Translations under genes and position numbers: made by a program
From: VBOC01 sp964512655
GTDB lineage: Bacteria; Bacteroidota; Ignavibacteria; UBA10030; SZUA-254
Reading direction: 5' to 3'
NCBI GenBank assembly: GCA_964512655.1
Contig: CAZEJT010000010.1
Coordinates: forward strand, 1 to 64,000
Length of the DNA: 64,000 nucleotides
Notes under the pieces: model-generated
What the model was told of the DNA's origin: nothing
Databases searched by the model: none
What the model saw: the letters and a program-made list of their open reading frames with translations, nothing else
Shown: positions 17,597-25,650 of the stretch, one piece after another
Layout of the letters: each line of letters starts with the position of its first letter
Numbering within the stretch: position 1 is the first letter of the stretch

Positions 17597-17782
17597 CTAC
17601 CAGCTTGCCTTGACGACGCCGGGAATCTTTCCCTCAAGCGCCATTTTTCTGAAACAGATCCGGCAGATGCCGAACTTGCGGAGGTATCCGCGGGGCCTGC
17701 CGCAGTTGTTGCAGCGGTTGTGCTTCCTCACCGGGAACCTGGGCGTCCTCTTCGACTTCTCCATCATTGCCAATCGTGCCAC
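17597..17782 (-). CDS. rpsN: 30S ribosomal protein S14, type Z (zinc)
   Basis: uS14 of 61 residues is the short zinc-binding form: CNNC near residue 24 and CRIC near residue 40, with the family ending GVVKASW. It uses a GTG start at 17782. Position between rplE and rpsH is standard. Confidence 0.96.
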   Translation of the reverse strand: MARLAMMEKSKRTPRFPVRKHNRCNNCGRPRGYLRKFGICRICFRKMALEGKIPGVVKASW

Positions 17783-17784
17783 GC

Positions 17785-18471
17785 TTATTCTCCTCTCCCT
17801 TCGGCCGGCGCCGGTTTTTCGGCGAGGGGTTCCTCGCGCTTCACGAACGGCATCCCGAACGCTTTCAGGAGTTCGTACGCCTCCTGGTCGGTTTTGGCCG
17901 TCGTCACAAAACAGACGTCCATTCCGAACACCTTCGTGACTTTGTCGACGTCGATCTCGGGAAAAATGATGTGTTCCTTCACGCCGATCGTGTAATTCCC
18001 CCGGCCGTCGAACGACTTGTCGGAAAATCCGCGGAAGTCGCGGATGCGGGGGACGGCGACGTTGATAAACCTGTCCATAAACTCGTACATCCTGTCCTGC
18101 CGGAGCGTTACCCGCGCTCCGATGGGCAGGCCTTCGCGCAGCTTGAAATTGGAAATCGCCTTCTTGGCCCGCGTCGTAACGACCTTCTGTCCGGTGATCG
18201 TCTCCAGATCCTTGACCACCCCGTCGAGCAGCTTGGGGTCCTGCGAGGCCTGGCCGACGCCGACGTTGATGGCGATCTTTTCAAGTCGGGGAACCTGCAT
18301 GACGTTGGAGTAGCTGAAGCGCTTCACCAGCTCGCCGGTCAGTTGCTTCCTGAACAGCTCGCGGAGACGGGGAGGGACTCCCGCTTCCTGCGCGGCGGCC
18401 GGATGGCCTCCCTTCTCCTGTGGGCCTTTCTTCGTTCCTTTTTCGGTTTTTGGCGCTTTCTCTTTTCCCAT
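17785..18471 (-). CDS. rplE: 50S ribosomal protein L5, extended at both ends
   Basis: uL5 binds 5S rRNA and contacts P-site tRNA. The core reads VPRLEKIAINVGVGQAS near residue 60, GLPIGARVTLR near 115, and FRGFSDKSFDGRGNYTIGVKE near 145 (quoted in part). At 228 residues it exceeds the usual ~180. About 30 extra N-terminal residues are Lys/Gly/Glu-rich (MGKEKAPKTEKGTKKG) and ~18 extra C-terminal ones are Glu/Pro/Ala-rich. The ATG at 18471 is the natural start, 15 bases after rplX; no internal ATG precedes the conserved core. Confidence 0.95.
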   Translation of the reverse strand: MGKEKAPKTEKGTKKGPQEKGGHPAAAQEAGVPPRLRELFRKQLTGELVKRFSYSNVMQVPRLEKIAINVGVGQASQDPKLLDGVVKDLETITGQKVVTTRAKKAISNFKLREGLPIGARVTLRQDRMYEFMDRFINVAVPRIRDFRGFSDKSFDGRGNYTIGVKEHIIFPEIDVDKVTKVFGMDVCFVTTAKTDQEAYELLKAFGMPFVKREEPLAEKPAPAEGRGE

Positions 18472-18486
18472 GCGGGTTCGCGGATC

Positions 18487-18810
18487 CTAAAACATTTCTT
18501 CGCAATTGCGGCAGACGCGCATCATGTGCTTGCGGCCTGTGGTCGAGTCGGTGACGGGCTTGTGGCCCAGACGCGACGGCGTGCTGCATTTCGGACAGAT
18601 CACCATCACATTTGCGGCGTGAATCGGAGCCTCTTTCTGGACGATCCCCCCCTGGGGGTTCTTCTGAGACGGCCTCGAGTGCCGGCGGATGATGTTGACT
18701 CCCTCAATAATCACTCGCGCGTCGTCGCGGAAGACCTTGAGGACCTTTCCTGTTTTTCCGCGGGAGTTGCCCGCAATGACTTTGACGGAATCGTTCTTGT
18801 GGATGTTCAT
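18487..18810 (-). CDS. rplX: 50S ribosomal protein L24
   Basis: uL24 of 107 residues, an assembly initiator of the 50S subunit. The KOW motif is VKVIAGNSRGKTGKVLKVF from residue 9, followed by RHSRPSQKNPQGGIVQKEAPIH (quoted in part). CPKC at 72-75 and CRNC near 100 suggest a zinc ribbon. The start is ATG 18810; the longer open frame upstream only overlaps rplN out of frame. Confidence 0.96.
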   Translation of the reverse strand: MNIHKNDSVKVIAGNSRGKTGKVLKVFRDDARVIIEGVNIIRRHSRPSQKNPQGGIVQKEAPIHAANVMVICPKCSTPSRLGHKPVTDSTTGRKHMMRVCRNCEEMF

Positions 18811-18827
18811 AGTTGAGTCACACTCCC

Positions 18828-19196
18828 TCAGAGCACTTCCGGCGCGAGGGAAATAATCTTCATGTAGTTTTTGTCGCGCAGTTCCCTGGCGACCGGTCCG
18901 AAAATCCTCGACCCCCTCGGTTCGCCCTGGGGATTGAGGAGAACGGCCGCGTTCTCGTCGAACCGGATAAACGAGCCGTCCTTGCGGCGTGTCTCCTTGG
19001 TCGTCCTGACGATGACCGCGCGGGAGACTTCGCCCTTCTTCACCCCGGCGCCCGGGATCGCGCTCTTGACCGAGACGACGATCAGATCGCCGACGCCGGC
19101 GTAGCGGCGGTCGTGGCCGCCGAGGACCCGGATGCACCGGACTTTCTTGGCGCCCGAGTTGTCGGCTACCACCAGATTAGTTTCTTCCTGGATCAT
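18828..19196 (-). CDS. rplN: 50S ribosomal protein L14
   Basis: uL14 of 122 residues, at the subunit interface. It starts MIQEETNLVVADNSGAKKVRC and contains VRTTKETRRKDGSFIRFDENA and the GSRIFGPVARELR block, all diagnostic. ATG start, 19 bases after rpsQ. Confidence 0.97.
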   Translation of the reverse strand: MIQEETNLVVADNSGAKKVRCIRVLGGHDRRYAGVGDLIVVSVKSAIPGAGVKKGEVSRAVIVRTTKETRRKDGSFIRFDENAAVLLNPQGEPRGSRIFGPVARELRDKNYMKIISLAPEVL

Positions 19197-19215
19197 CGAG
19201 GACCGCCGTTTCCGT

Positions 19216-19479
19216 TTATTGTGCCTTTTGCACGACTTCGATCAGGCGCCACCTCTTGCGGCTGCTCAGCGGACGCACTTCCATGATCTTTACCAGATCC
19301 CCGACGCGCGCCTCCTGCTTCTCGTCGTGCGCCATCAGCTTCGAGGTGCGCTTGAAATACTTCTTGTAGAGTCCGTGGGGGACGCGGCGCTCGATCGCGA
19401 CGACGATGCTTTTCTGCATCTTGTTGCTGACCACTGTCCCGAGCCGGGTCTTCCGATTGGTCGTCCGGTCCATGTTCAC
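19216..19479 (-). CDS. rpsQ: 30S ribosomal protein S17
   Basis: uS17 of 87 residues, an OB-fold 16S binder. Blocks include RKTRLGTVVSNKMQKSIVVA and the RPLSSRKRWRLIEVVQKA end. The first start is GTG 19479, overlapping the rpmC stop as GTGA; an ATG two codons later is an alternative. Confidence 0.96.
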   Translation of the reverse strand: MNMDRTTNRKTRLGTVVSNKMQKSIVVAIERRVPHGLYKKYFKRTSKLMAHDEKQEARVGDLVKIMEVRPLSSRKRWRLIEVVQKAQ

Positions 19480-19712
19480 TTCCCCTTTTCGGATTTCTTC
19501 GCCGCGGATGCGGCGGCCTCTGCTGCAATCTGGCGCTCGCGCAGGACCGTTTTCATCCGCGCGATGTCGCGGCGCGAGTTTCGCAGCTGCAGCGGGTTCT
19601 CGAGCTGGCTGGTCGCCTTCTGAAACTTGAGGTGGACGAGATTCTCCTCTTCGTCCTTGACCCGCTTGGCCAGTTCGCTTACGGGGAGTTCCCGGATTTC
19701 AAATATCTTCAC
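19476..19712 (-). CDS. rpmC: 50S ribosomal protein L29
   Basis: uL29 of 78 residues, near the exit tunnel mouth. It starts with GTG (MKIFEIRELPVSEL) and carries the family signature LENPLQLRNSRRDIARMKTV. The C-terminus has an extra Ala/Lys stretch. It overlaps rpsQ by 4 bases. Confidence 0.95.
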   Translation of the reverse strand: MKIFEIRELPVSELAKRVKDEEENLVHLKFQKATSQLENPLQLRNSRRDIARMKTVLRERQIAAEAAASAAKKSEKGK

Positions 19713-19731
19713 AGTTCATCCTTCCTTCGGT

Positions 19732-20154
19732 TCAACCCGCCTGGTACGAGGGCCGCGTCACCATGCGTGTCCTGATCGGGAGCTTGTGCGATGCCAGATC
19801 CATGGCCTCGAGAGCCACCGCCCGCTTGATGCCGCCGAGCTCAAACATGATCGTTCCGGGCTTCACGACCGCAACCCAGAATTCGGGCACCCCCTTCCCG
19901 CTTCCCATGCGGGTTTCGGCCGGCTTCTTCGTCACCGGCTTGCTGGGAAATATCCTGATCCATACCTTGCCTTCCCTCTTCATGAGGCGCGTGAGGGCGA
20001 CACGCGCGGCCTCGATCTGCCGCTGCGTGATCCATCCCGGCTCGAGCGCCTTCAGCCCGAAATCCCCGAAGGCCACGCTCGCGCCCCGGGTCGCCTTTCC
20101 CTTCATCCGGCCCCGCTGGGCTTTTCTATATTTGACTCGCTTTGGAAGCAGCAT
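19732..20154 (-). CDS. rplP: 50S ribosomal protein L16
   Basis: uL16 of 140 residues, close to the A-site tRNA elbow. It begins MLLPKRVKYRKAQRGRMKG and contains GWITQRQIEAARVALTR and RMGSGKGVPEFWVAVVKPG, all family marks. ATG start, 25 bases after rpsC. Confidence 0.97.
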   Translation of the reverse strand: MLLPKRVKYRKAQRGRMKGKATRGASVAFGDFGLKALEPGWITQRQIEAARVALTRLMKREGKVWIRIFPSKPVTKKPAETRMGSGKGVPEFWVAVVKPGTIMFELGGIKRAVALEAMDLASHKLPIRTRMVTRPSYQAG

Positions 20155-20179
20155 GAGTGTGCGTCGTTAGGCCGGGCGG

Positions 20180-20818
20180 TTACTTGGGTGTCCTGTCGAG
20201 CACTTCGCCCCGGCAGATCCAGACCTTCACGCCGATCGTGCCGTAAATCGTCATAGCCGTGGCCTGCGCATAATCGATGTCGGCCCGGAGCGTGTGGAGC
20301 GGAATTCTTCCCTCCTTGTACTGCTCCGAGCGCGCGATCTCGGCCCCGCCGAGCCGGCCTCCGCACATCACGCGGACGCCTTCGGCGCCCATGCGCATCG
20401 CCGAGGTAATCGCCATCTTCATCGCCCGGCGGAACGACATCCGTCCCTCGAGCTGCCCCGCGATATTCTCAGCGAGGAGGTAGCTGTCGAGCTCCGGCCG
20501 CTTGATCTCGTGGATGAGGATCTTCACTTCCTTGTTGGTGATCTGCTTCAGCTCCTCTTCCAGCTGCGTAATTTCCTTGCCGCTCCGGCCGATGACGATA
20601 CCGGGGCGGGAGGTATGAATCGTGATGACCGCCTTCTTGGGCGTGCGGTCGATCAGGATGCGGGAAATCCCCGCCTTCTTGAGGCGGTTGTGGACATACG
20701 ACCTCACCTTGAGGTCTTCCTGGAGCTTTCCCGAAAAATCCTTGTCGTCGTACCAGTTCGAATCCCACGAGCGCAGGACGCCGAGACGGAAACCGACGGG
20801 GTGTACTTTTTGGCCCAC
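20180..20818 (-). CDS. rpsC: 30S ribosomal protein S3
   Basis: uS3 of 212 residues, part of the mRNA entry channel. It starts GQKVHPVGFRLGVLRSW, has the KH domain (GRSGKEITQLEEEL near residue 77) and the C-terminal GAEGVRVMCGGRLGGAEIAR block. GTG start at 20818, 8 bases after rplV. Confidence 0.97.
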   Translation of the reverse strand: MGQKVHPVGFRLGVLRSWDSNWYDDKDFSGKLQEDLKVRSYVHNRLKKAGISRILIDRTPKKAVITIHTSRPGIVIGRSGKEITQLEEELKQITNKEVKILIHEIKRPELDSYLLAENIAGQLEGRMSFRRAMKMAITSAMRMGAEGVRVMCGGRLGGAEIARSEQYKEGRIPLHTLRADIDYAQATAMTIYGTIGVKVWICRGEVLDRTPK

Positions 20819-20826
20819 TGGCTGTG

Positions 20827-21267
20827 CTACTCCTTTTCTTGTGATGCCTGAGGTTGCTTTGCCTGAGACTGCTTCGGCTGCGTTTCCTTCGCGCGGGGTT
20901 TTGCGGCCGCTTTCGCCCTGACGGCTCTCTGCGCCACGACAACGGTCAGGTGGTTCGACCGTTTGACAATCCGGTAGGCGCGCCCCATCGGAGCGGGAAG
21001 CATCCTCTTCATCCCCGGGCCGCCATCCACGAAGACCTCCTTGACATAGAGAGTCTCGGGGTCAACGCGTCCCGCCTCGTCCTTGTTCTGCAGGTTCGAT
21101 ACCGCGGAACGGACTACTTTCTCGGCCACCTTCGCCGCGTGCTTCGGCGAGAAATGGAGAATGCTGAGCGCTTCCGGTATCGAGCGTCCGCGGATCAGAT
21201 CGATCACGAGCCGCATCTTGCGGGGCGACGAGTTGACGTACCTGTTGATGGCGCGCGCTTCGAGCAT
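20827..21267 (-). CDS. rplV: 50S ribosomal protein L22
   Basis: uL22 lines the exit tunnel; the erythromycin-sensitive hairpin region is GGPGMKRMLPAPMGRAYRIVKR, quoted in part. I start at ATG 21267 (MLEARAINRYVNSSPRKMR), 146 residues; the longer frame only reads into rpsS. About 30 C-terminal residues form a Lys/Gln/Ser-rich low-complexity tail beyond the usual ~110. Confidence 0.96.
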   Translation of the reverse strand: MLEARAINRYVNSSPRKMRLVIDLIRGRSIPEALSILHFSPKHAAKVAEKVVRSAVSNLQNKDEAGRVDPETLYVKEVFVDGGPGMKRMLPAPMGRAYRIVKRSNHLTVVVAQRAVRAKAAAKPRAKETQPKQSQAKQPQASQEKE

Positions 21268-21271
21268 CGGA

Positions 21272-21562
21272 TCAGCCTTCGGGCGTGGTCGTCGTTTCTG
21301 CTTTAAGCCCCGGATGCCCGCGGAAGATGCGGGTCGGAGCAAACTCGCCGAGCTTGTGTCCCACCATGCCCTCGTGGATGTAGACCGGGATGAACTTGTT
21401 CCCGTTGTGAACAGCCAGGGTCAGGCCGACAAAATCCGGCGTGATGGTCGACGCGCGGGACCAGGTCTTGATGACTTTCTTCGCGCCCGACTTCGACATC
21501 GCCTCGATCTTCGCGGTCAGTCCGGCATCGACATAGGGGCCCTTTTTGAGAGACCGGCTCAT
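21272..21562 (-). CDS. rpsS: 30S ribosomal protein S19
   Basis: uS19 of 96 residues, in the 30S head next to S13. It starts MSRSLKKGPYVDAGL and contains TWSRASTITPDFVGLTLAVHNG and MVGHKLGEFAPTRIFRGH (quoted in part). ATG start. rplV begins 4 bases after its stop. Confidence 0.97.
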   Translation of the reverse strand: MSRSLKKGPYVDAGLTAKIEAMSKSGAKKVIKTWSRASTITPDFVGLTLAVHNGNKFIPVYIHEGMVGHKLGEFAPTRIFRGHPGLKAETTTTPEG

Positions 21563-21601
21563 GAGTTCATTCTTCCCTTATTTCTATCCTTACTTCCGGC
21601 C

Positions 21602-22429
21602 TTATTTCCGGCGCGTGACGATATACTTCGAAGACTGCAGCTTGTGGTGCCGCGTCTTCTTGCCCTTGGTGTGCCATCCCCATGGAGAAACCGGATGAGG
21701 GTTGCCCTGAGGCGACTTCCCCTCGCCGCCGCCGTGCGGATGGTCGACCGGGTTCTGGACCACGCCGCGCGATTGCGGGCGGATGCCCATCCACCGCGAG
21801 CGTCCTGCCTTGCCCACGCTGATGTTTTCGTGGTCGACGTTGCTGACCACGCCGATCGTCGCGAAACATTCCTGAGGAACGTTCCGCACTTCGCCCGACG
21901 GCAGCCGCAGCTGGGCGTATTTCCCTTCCTTGGCCATCATCTGAACGGAACAGCCCGCGCTCCTTCCGATCTGTCCCCCTTTGCCCGGCTTGAGCTCCAC
22001 ATTGTGCACAAACGTCCCCACGGGGATGTTTGCAAGCGGCATGGCATTGCCCACCTTGATGTCGGCCTCGGCTCCGGCGGAGATCACCTCGCCCACCTTC
22101 AGGCCGTCCGGAGCAAGAACATACCGCTTCTCGCCATCGACATACTGAACGAGCGCGATCCTGGCCGAGCGGTTGGGGTCGTATTCGATCGCAACGACCG
22201 TCGCGTTCACGCCCCTGCGCTCACGCTTGAAATCGATGACGCGGTAGAACCGCTTGTGGCCGCCGCCGCGGTGGCGCGACGTGATATGGCCGTTTGTGTT
22301 CCTTCCGCCCGACTTCTTGAGCGGCTCGATGAGGTTCTTTTCCGGCTTCGACTTGGTGATCTCCTCGAAGCTCGGAATCGTCATCCACCGCGTTCCGGGA
22401 GTCACCGGTTTCAGGATTCGGATGCCCAT
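21602..22429 (-). CDS. rplB: 50S ribosomal protein L2
   Basis: uL2 of 275 residues, required for subunit association and peptidyl transferase centre structure. Blocks include GGGHKRFYRVIDFKR near 55, GRSAGCSVQMMAKEGKYAQL, and the C-terminal NPVDHPHGGGEGKSP with the conserved His. ATG start at 22429, 3 bases after rplW. Confidence 0.98.
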   Translation of the reverse strand: MGIRILKPVTPGTRWMTIPSFEEITKSKPEKNLIEPLKKSGGRNTNGHITSRHRGGGHKRFYRVIDFKRERRGVNATVVAIEYDPNRSARIALVQYVDGEKRYVLAPDGLKVGEVISAGAEADIKVGNAMPLANIPVGTFVHNVELKPGKGGQIGRSAGCSVQMMAKEGKYAQLRLPSGEVRNVPQECFATIGVVSNVDHENISVGKAGRSRWMGIRPQSRGVVQNPVDHPHGGGEGKSPQGNPHPVSPWGWHTKGKKTRHHKLQSSKYIVTRRK

Positions 22430-22432
22430 GGC

Positions 22433-22723
22433 TCAGATATTTTCAAACAAATTGATCTTGTCGCCCTCTTTGAGCGTGACAATGGCTTTCTTGAAGCGCG
22501 GGGTCCTTCCCCTGAAGGCGCCCCTGCGCGTCATCTGCGACTTTGCCTTCCCCTTGTAGTTCATGGTCCGGACGTTGGTGACGGTGACGCTGAACTTCTT
22601 CTCGATCGCCCGAGCGATATCGATCTTGTTTGCGGCCGGATCGACCTCGAAGGCATAGAGGCCCTTCTCCTGCAGGTTCGTCATTTTCTCCGTGACGATC
22701 GGGCGGTAGAGGATGCCGATCAT
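22433..22723 (-). CDS. rplW: 50S ribosomal protein L23
   Basis: uL23 of 96 residues, the docking site for trigger factor and SRP at the tunnel exit. It shows ILYRPIVTEKMTNL at the start and KFSVTVTNVRTMNYKGK near residue 44. Its ATG overlaps the rplD stop (ATGA). Confidence 0.96.
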   Translation of the reverse strand: MIGILYRPIVTEKMTNLQEKGLYAFEVDPAANKIDIARAIEKKFSVTVTNVRTMNYKGKAKSQMTRRGAFRGRTPRFKKAIVTLKEGDKINLFENI

Positions 22724-23349
22724 GCGAATGCCTTTTCGAGAAGCCCGACCGCACTCTTCTGGATCAGGAGGACCTGGTTGTCCAGTATCTCGTAGGTCGA
22801 CGCCTTCGACGCTTCGATGACGTGGAGGTACGGAATGTTCCTCCCCGACTTCCAGACGGTTCGGTCACTTTTCGGAACCACGAGGAGCGTTTTTCTTCCC
22901 GAAAGCTGAAGCGCCTTCAGCATCCCCGCGAGCTCCCGCGTTTTCGGCTCGTCGAGGGTGAAATCTTCCACGATCTTGATCGCGGCGCTCTTCGCCTTGA
23001 GGCTCAGAGCGGACTTCCGGGCGAGCTGCCTGACGCGCTTAGGGAGTGTGGACGAGTAATCGCGCGGCATGGGCCCGAAGATAGTGCCGCCGCCCTTCCA
23101 TAAAGGAGACCGGACCGCTCCGATTCTGGCCCGGCCGGTATGCTTCTGCTTCCAAAGCTTCTTTCCGCTCCCGCTCACCTCTCCGTAGGTCTTCGTCTTG
23201 TGCGTGCCCTGGCGCCGGTTTGCCAGATGGACGGTCACGGCCTGATAGATCGCGTGATCGTTCGGCTCGATCCCGAAGACCTCGGGGGAGAGCTGGACGC
23301 GCTCCCCGCTCTCGGTTCCGTCCTTTTTATAGACTTCCAGTTCCATCAT
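22720..23349 (-). CDS. rplD: 50S ribosomal protein L4
   Basis: uL4 of 209 residues, with an extended loop into the tunnel. The loop region reads RQGTHKTKTYGEVSGSGKKLWKQKHTGRARIG (residues ~47-78, partly quoted), then GGTIFGPMPRDYSSTLPKRVR. It begins with ATGATG; the first ATG overlaps the rplC stop. In E. coli L4 represses the S10 operon; not tested here. Confidence 0.97.
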   Translation of the reverse strand: MMELEVYKKDGTESGERVQLSPEVFGIEPNDHAIYQAVTVHLANRRQGTHKTKTYGEVSGSGKKLWKQKHTGRARIGAVRSPLWKGGGTIFGPMPRDYSSTLPKRVRQLARKSALSLKAKSAAIKIVEDFTLDEPKTRELAGMLKALQLSGRKTLLVVPKSDRTVWKSGRNIPYLHVIEASKASTYEILDNQVLLIQKSAVGLLEKAFA

Positions 23350-23972
23350 CCTTCTTTGAGGATCTCAACATACGCGTTGATGTGCCCGGGGACCGATCCC
23401 CGGATCAGCAGGAGGTTCGACTCCGGGATTACCTGCACCACGCGGAGATGCTTCACGGTCACCCGCTCTCCCCCCATCCGGCCCGCCATCCGCATGCCTT
23501 TAAAGACGCGCGAGGGGTGCGAGCTCGATCCGATCGAGCCGGGGGCGCGCTCACGGTCGCTCTGACCATGCGTGCGGAATCCTCCGCCGAAATGGTGCCG
23601 CTTGACGACGCCCTGAAAGCCCCGGCCTTTCGAGGTCCCGGCAACCGAGACGATATCGCCCGTCGCAAAGAGAGCGTCGACCTTGATTTCCGTGCCGACC
23701 GGAAACTGTTTCGCATCGAATCCCTTGAATTCGCGCAGAAGGCGCTTCGGGGCGATTCCGGCTTTCTTGAAATGCCCCGCCGCCGGTTTCCTCACGAGCC
23801 GTTCCTTCGCATCGCCGAAGCCGAGCTGGACGGCCTCGTAGCCGTCGCGCTCTACGGTCTTGACCTGGGCGACATAGCACGGGCCGGCTTCGATGACGGT
23901 GCAGGGGACCGATTCGCCCCTGTCATCGAAGACGCTCGTCATTCCGATTTTTTTTCCGAGAATACCGGACAT
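23346..23972 (-). CDS. rplC: 50S ribosomal protein L3
   Basis: uL3 of 208 residues, near the peptidyl transferase centre. It starts GILGKKIGMTSVFDDRGE and contains the GTSKGRGFQGVVKRHHFGG signature near residue 120 and PSRVFKGMRMAGRMGGE. ATG start at 23972. The 93-base spacer to rpsJ shows no clear regulatory element. Confidence 0.97.
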   Translation of the reverse strand: MSGILGKKIGMTSVFDDRGESVPCTVIEAGPCYVAQVKTVERDGYEAVQLGFGDAKERLVRKPAAGHFKKAGIAPKRLLREFKGFDAKQFPVGTEIKVDALFATGDIVSVAGTSKGRGFQGVVKRHHFGGGFRTHGQSDRERAPGSIGSSSHPSRVFKGMRMAGRMGGERVTVKHLRVVQVIPESNLLLIRGSVPGHINAYVEILKEG

Positions 23973-24065
23973 AGATTGTGTTGGACTTCAGATTGCGGCC
24001 TGTTCGACCCGAACGCGGAAGCCACAGGAGGGCTTGCTGCTGGACCTACAAACCAGTGCTACATC

Positions 24066-24374
24066 CTAGACTTTGATCTCCACATCGACGCCTGCGGGGA
24101 GCTCAAGCTTCATCAACGAGTCAACCGTCTTGTTCGACGAGTTGAGGATGTCGATGAGGCGCTTATGGGATCGCATTTCGAATTGTTCGCGTGATTTCTT
24201 ATCGACGTTCGGCGAGCGCAGCACGGTGTACAGCGTTCGCTTCGTGGGAAGCGGGATCGGACCCGACACGACCGCGCCGGTGGATTTGACCGTCTTGATG
24301 ATCTTCTCCGCCGACTTGTCGATCAGCACGTGATCGTACGATTTCAGCTTAATGCGTATTTTCTGTCCCGCCAC
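24066..24374 (-). CDS. rpsJ: 30S ribosomal protein S10
   Basis: uS10 (NusE) of 102 residues, also a NusB partner in antitermination. It shows KIRIKLKSYDHVLIDKSAEKI near the start and GPIPLPTKRTLYTVLRSPNVDKKSREQFE (quoted in part). GTG start at 24374, 24 bases after tuf. Confidence 0.97.
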   Translation of the reverse strand: MAGQKIRIKLKSYDHVLIDKSAEKIIKTVKSTGAVVSGPIPLPTKRTLYTVLRSPNVDKKSREQFEMRSHKRLIDILNSSNKTVDSLMKLELPAGVDVEIKV

Positions 24375-24398
24375 GACGTGCGTTCTCCGATGCGTCCG

Positions 24399-25610
24399 CT
24401 ATTCGAGAATCTTCGTTACTACGCCGGCTCCCACCGTGTGACCCCCCTCGCGGATGGCGAACCGGAGCCCGTCTTCCATTGCGATGGGGGAGATGAGCTC
24501 TATCGACATGCTGTCGAGGTTGTCTCCGGGCATCACCATCTCGGTGCCCGAGGGGAGCGTGGCCACGCCCGTCACGTCCGTCGTCCTGAAATAGAACTGG
24601 GGACGGTAGCCGCTGAAGAAGGGAGTGTGGCGTCCTCCCTCTTCCTTCTTCAGCACGTAGACCTGGGCGGTAAACTTCTTGTGGGGAGTGATCGATGCCG
24701 GCTTGGAAATGACCATTCCGCGCTCGAGCTCGTTCTTCTCAATGCCGCGCAGGAGCAGGCCCGCGTTGTCGCCGGCCTGGACCTCGTCGAGCTCCTTCCG
24801 GAACATCTCGGCGCCGGTGATGACGGTCTTCTTGTGCGCGCCGAGCCCTACGACCTCCACCTCGTCGCCCACTTTCGCCTTGCCGCGCTCCACGCGTCCG
24901 GTACCGACGGTGCCGCGTCCCGTGATCGAGAAGACGTCCTCGACCGGCATCAGGAACGGCTTGTCCACGTCGCGCTTCGGGAGCGGAATGTAGCTGTCGA
25001 CCGCGTCCATCAAATCCATAATCGGCTTGAACGCCGGATCGTCCTGCTTCGAGTCCGCAGCGAGGGCGCGCTCCATCGCCTTCAGCGCGCTGCCGCGGAT
25101 GATGGGAATCTCGTCACCCGGGAACTCATACTTCTTCAGGAGGTCGCGCAGCTCCATCTCCACGAGCTCGATGAGCTCGGGATCGTCGACCATGTCGATC
25201 TTGTTCAGGAAGACCACGATGCGGGGCACTCCCACCTGGCGCGCCAGGAGGATGTGCTCGCGGGTCTGTGGCATCGGGCCGTCGTTTGCGGCCACGACGA
25301 GGATCGCTCCGTCCATCTGCGCCGCGCCGGTGATCATATTCTTGATGTAATCGGCGTGGCCTGGGCAGTCGACGTGCGCGTAATGGCGCTTCGAGGTCGA
25401 GTATTCGACGTGAGCGACCGCGATGGTGATCCCGCGCTCCCGCTCTTCGGGGGCGTTATCGATGCTGTCGAAGGTCCTCACAGCGGCAAGGCCCTTCTTG
25501 CCCAGCACCATCGTGATTGCCGCCGTCAGCGTTGTCTTGCCGTGGTCGATGTGACCGATCGTCCCGACGTTGACGTGCGGCTTGTCTCTCGTGAATTTTT
25601 CCTTTGCCAT
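24399..25610 (-). CDS. tuf: Elongation factor Tu
   Basis: EF-Tu of 403 residues delivers aminoacyl-tRNA to the ribosome. GTPase motifs are G1 GHIDHGKTT near residue 18, G2 RGITI, G3 DCPGHADYI and G4 NKIDM; domains 2 and 3 follow. It is about 9 residues longer than the E. coli protein because of a short insert after the SALKAMERAL segment, around SKQDDPAFKP. It is the only tuf copy in the window and lies 40 bases after fusA. ATG start. Confidence 0.98.
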   Translation of the reverse strand: MAKEKFTRDKPHVNVGTIGHIDHGKTTLTAAITMVLGKKGLAAVRTFDSIDNAPEERERGITIAVAHVEYSTSKRHYAHVDCPGHADYIKNMITGAAQMDGAILVVAANDGPMPQTREHILLARQVGVPRIVVFLNKIDMVDDPELIELVEMELRDLLKKYEFPGDEIPIIRGSALKAMERALAADSKQDDPAFKPIMDLMDAVDSYIPLPKRDVDKPFLMPVEDVFSITGRGTVGTGRVERGKAKVGDEVEVVGLGAHKKTVITGAEMFRKELDEVQAGDNAGLLLRGIEKNELERGMVISKPASITPHKKFTAQVYVLKKEEGGRHTPFFSGYRPQFYFRTTDVTGVATLPSGTEMVMPGDNLDSMSIELISPIAMEDGLRFAIREGGHTVGAGVVTKILE

Positions 25611-25650
25611 TGTTCAGGTCTCCTTACGTGCTGGGTGGACGTGGGTCCGG

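Noticed and set aside
23973..24065. 93-base spacer between rpsJ and rplC, checked for an S10-type leader or promoter
   Set aside because: No clear hairpin with conserved features and no promoter pair found.
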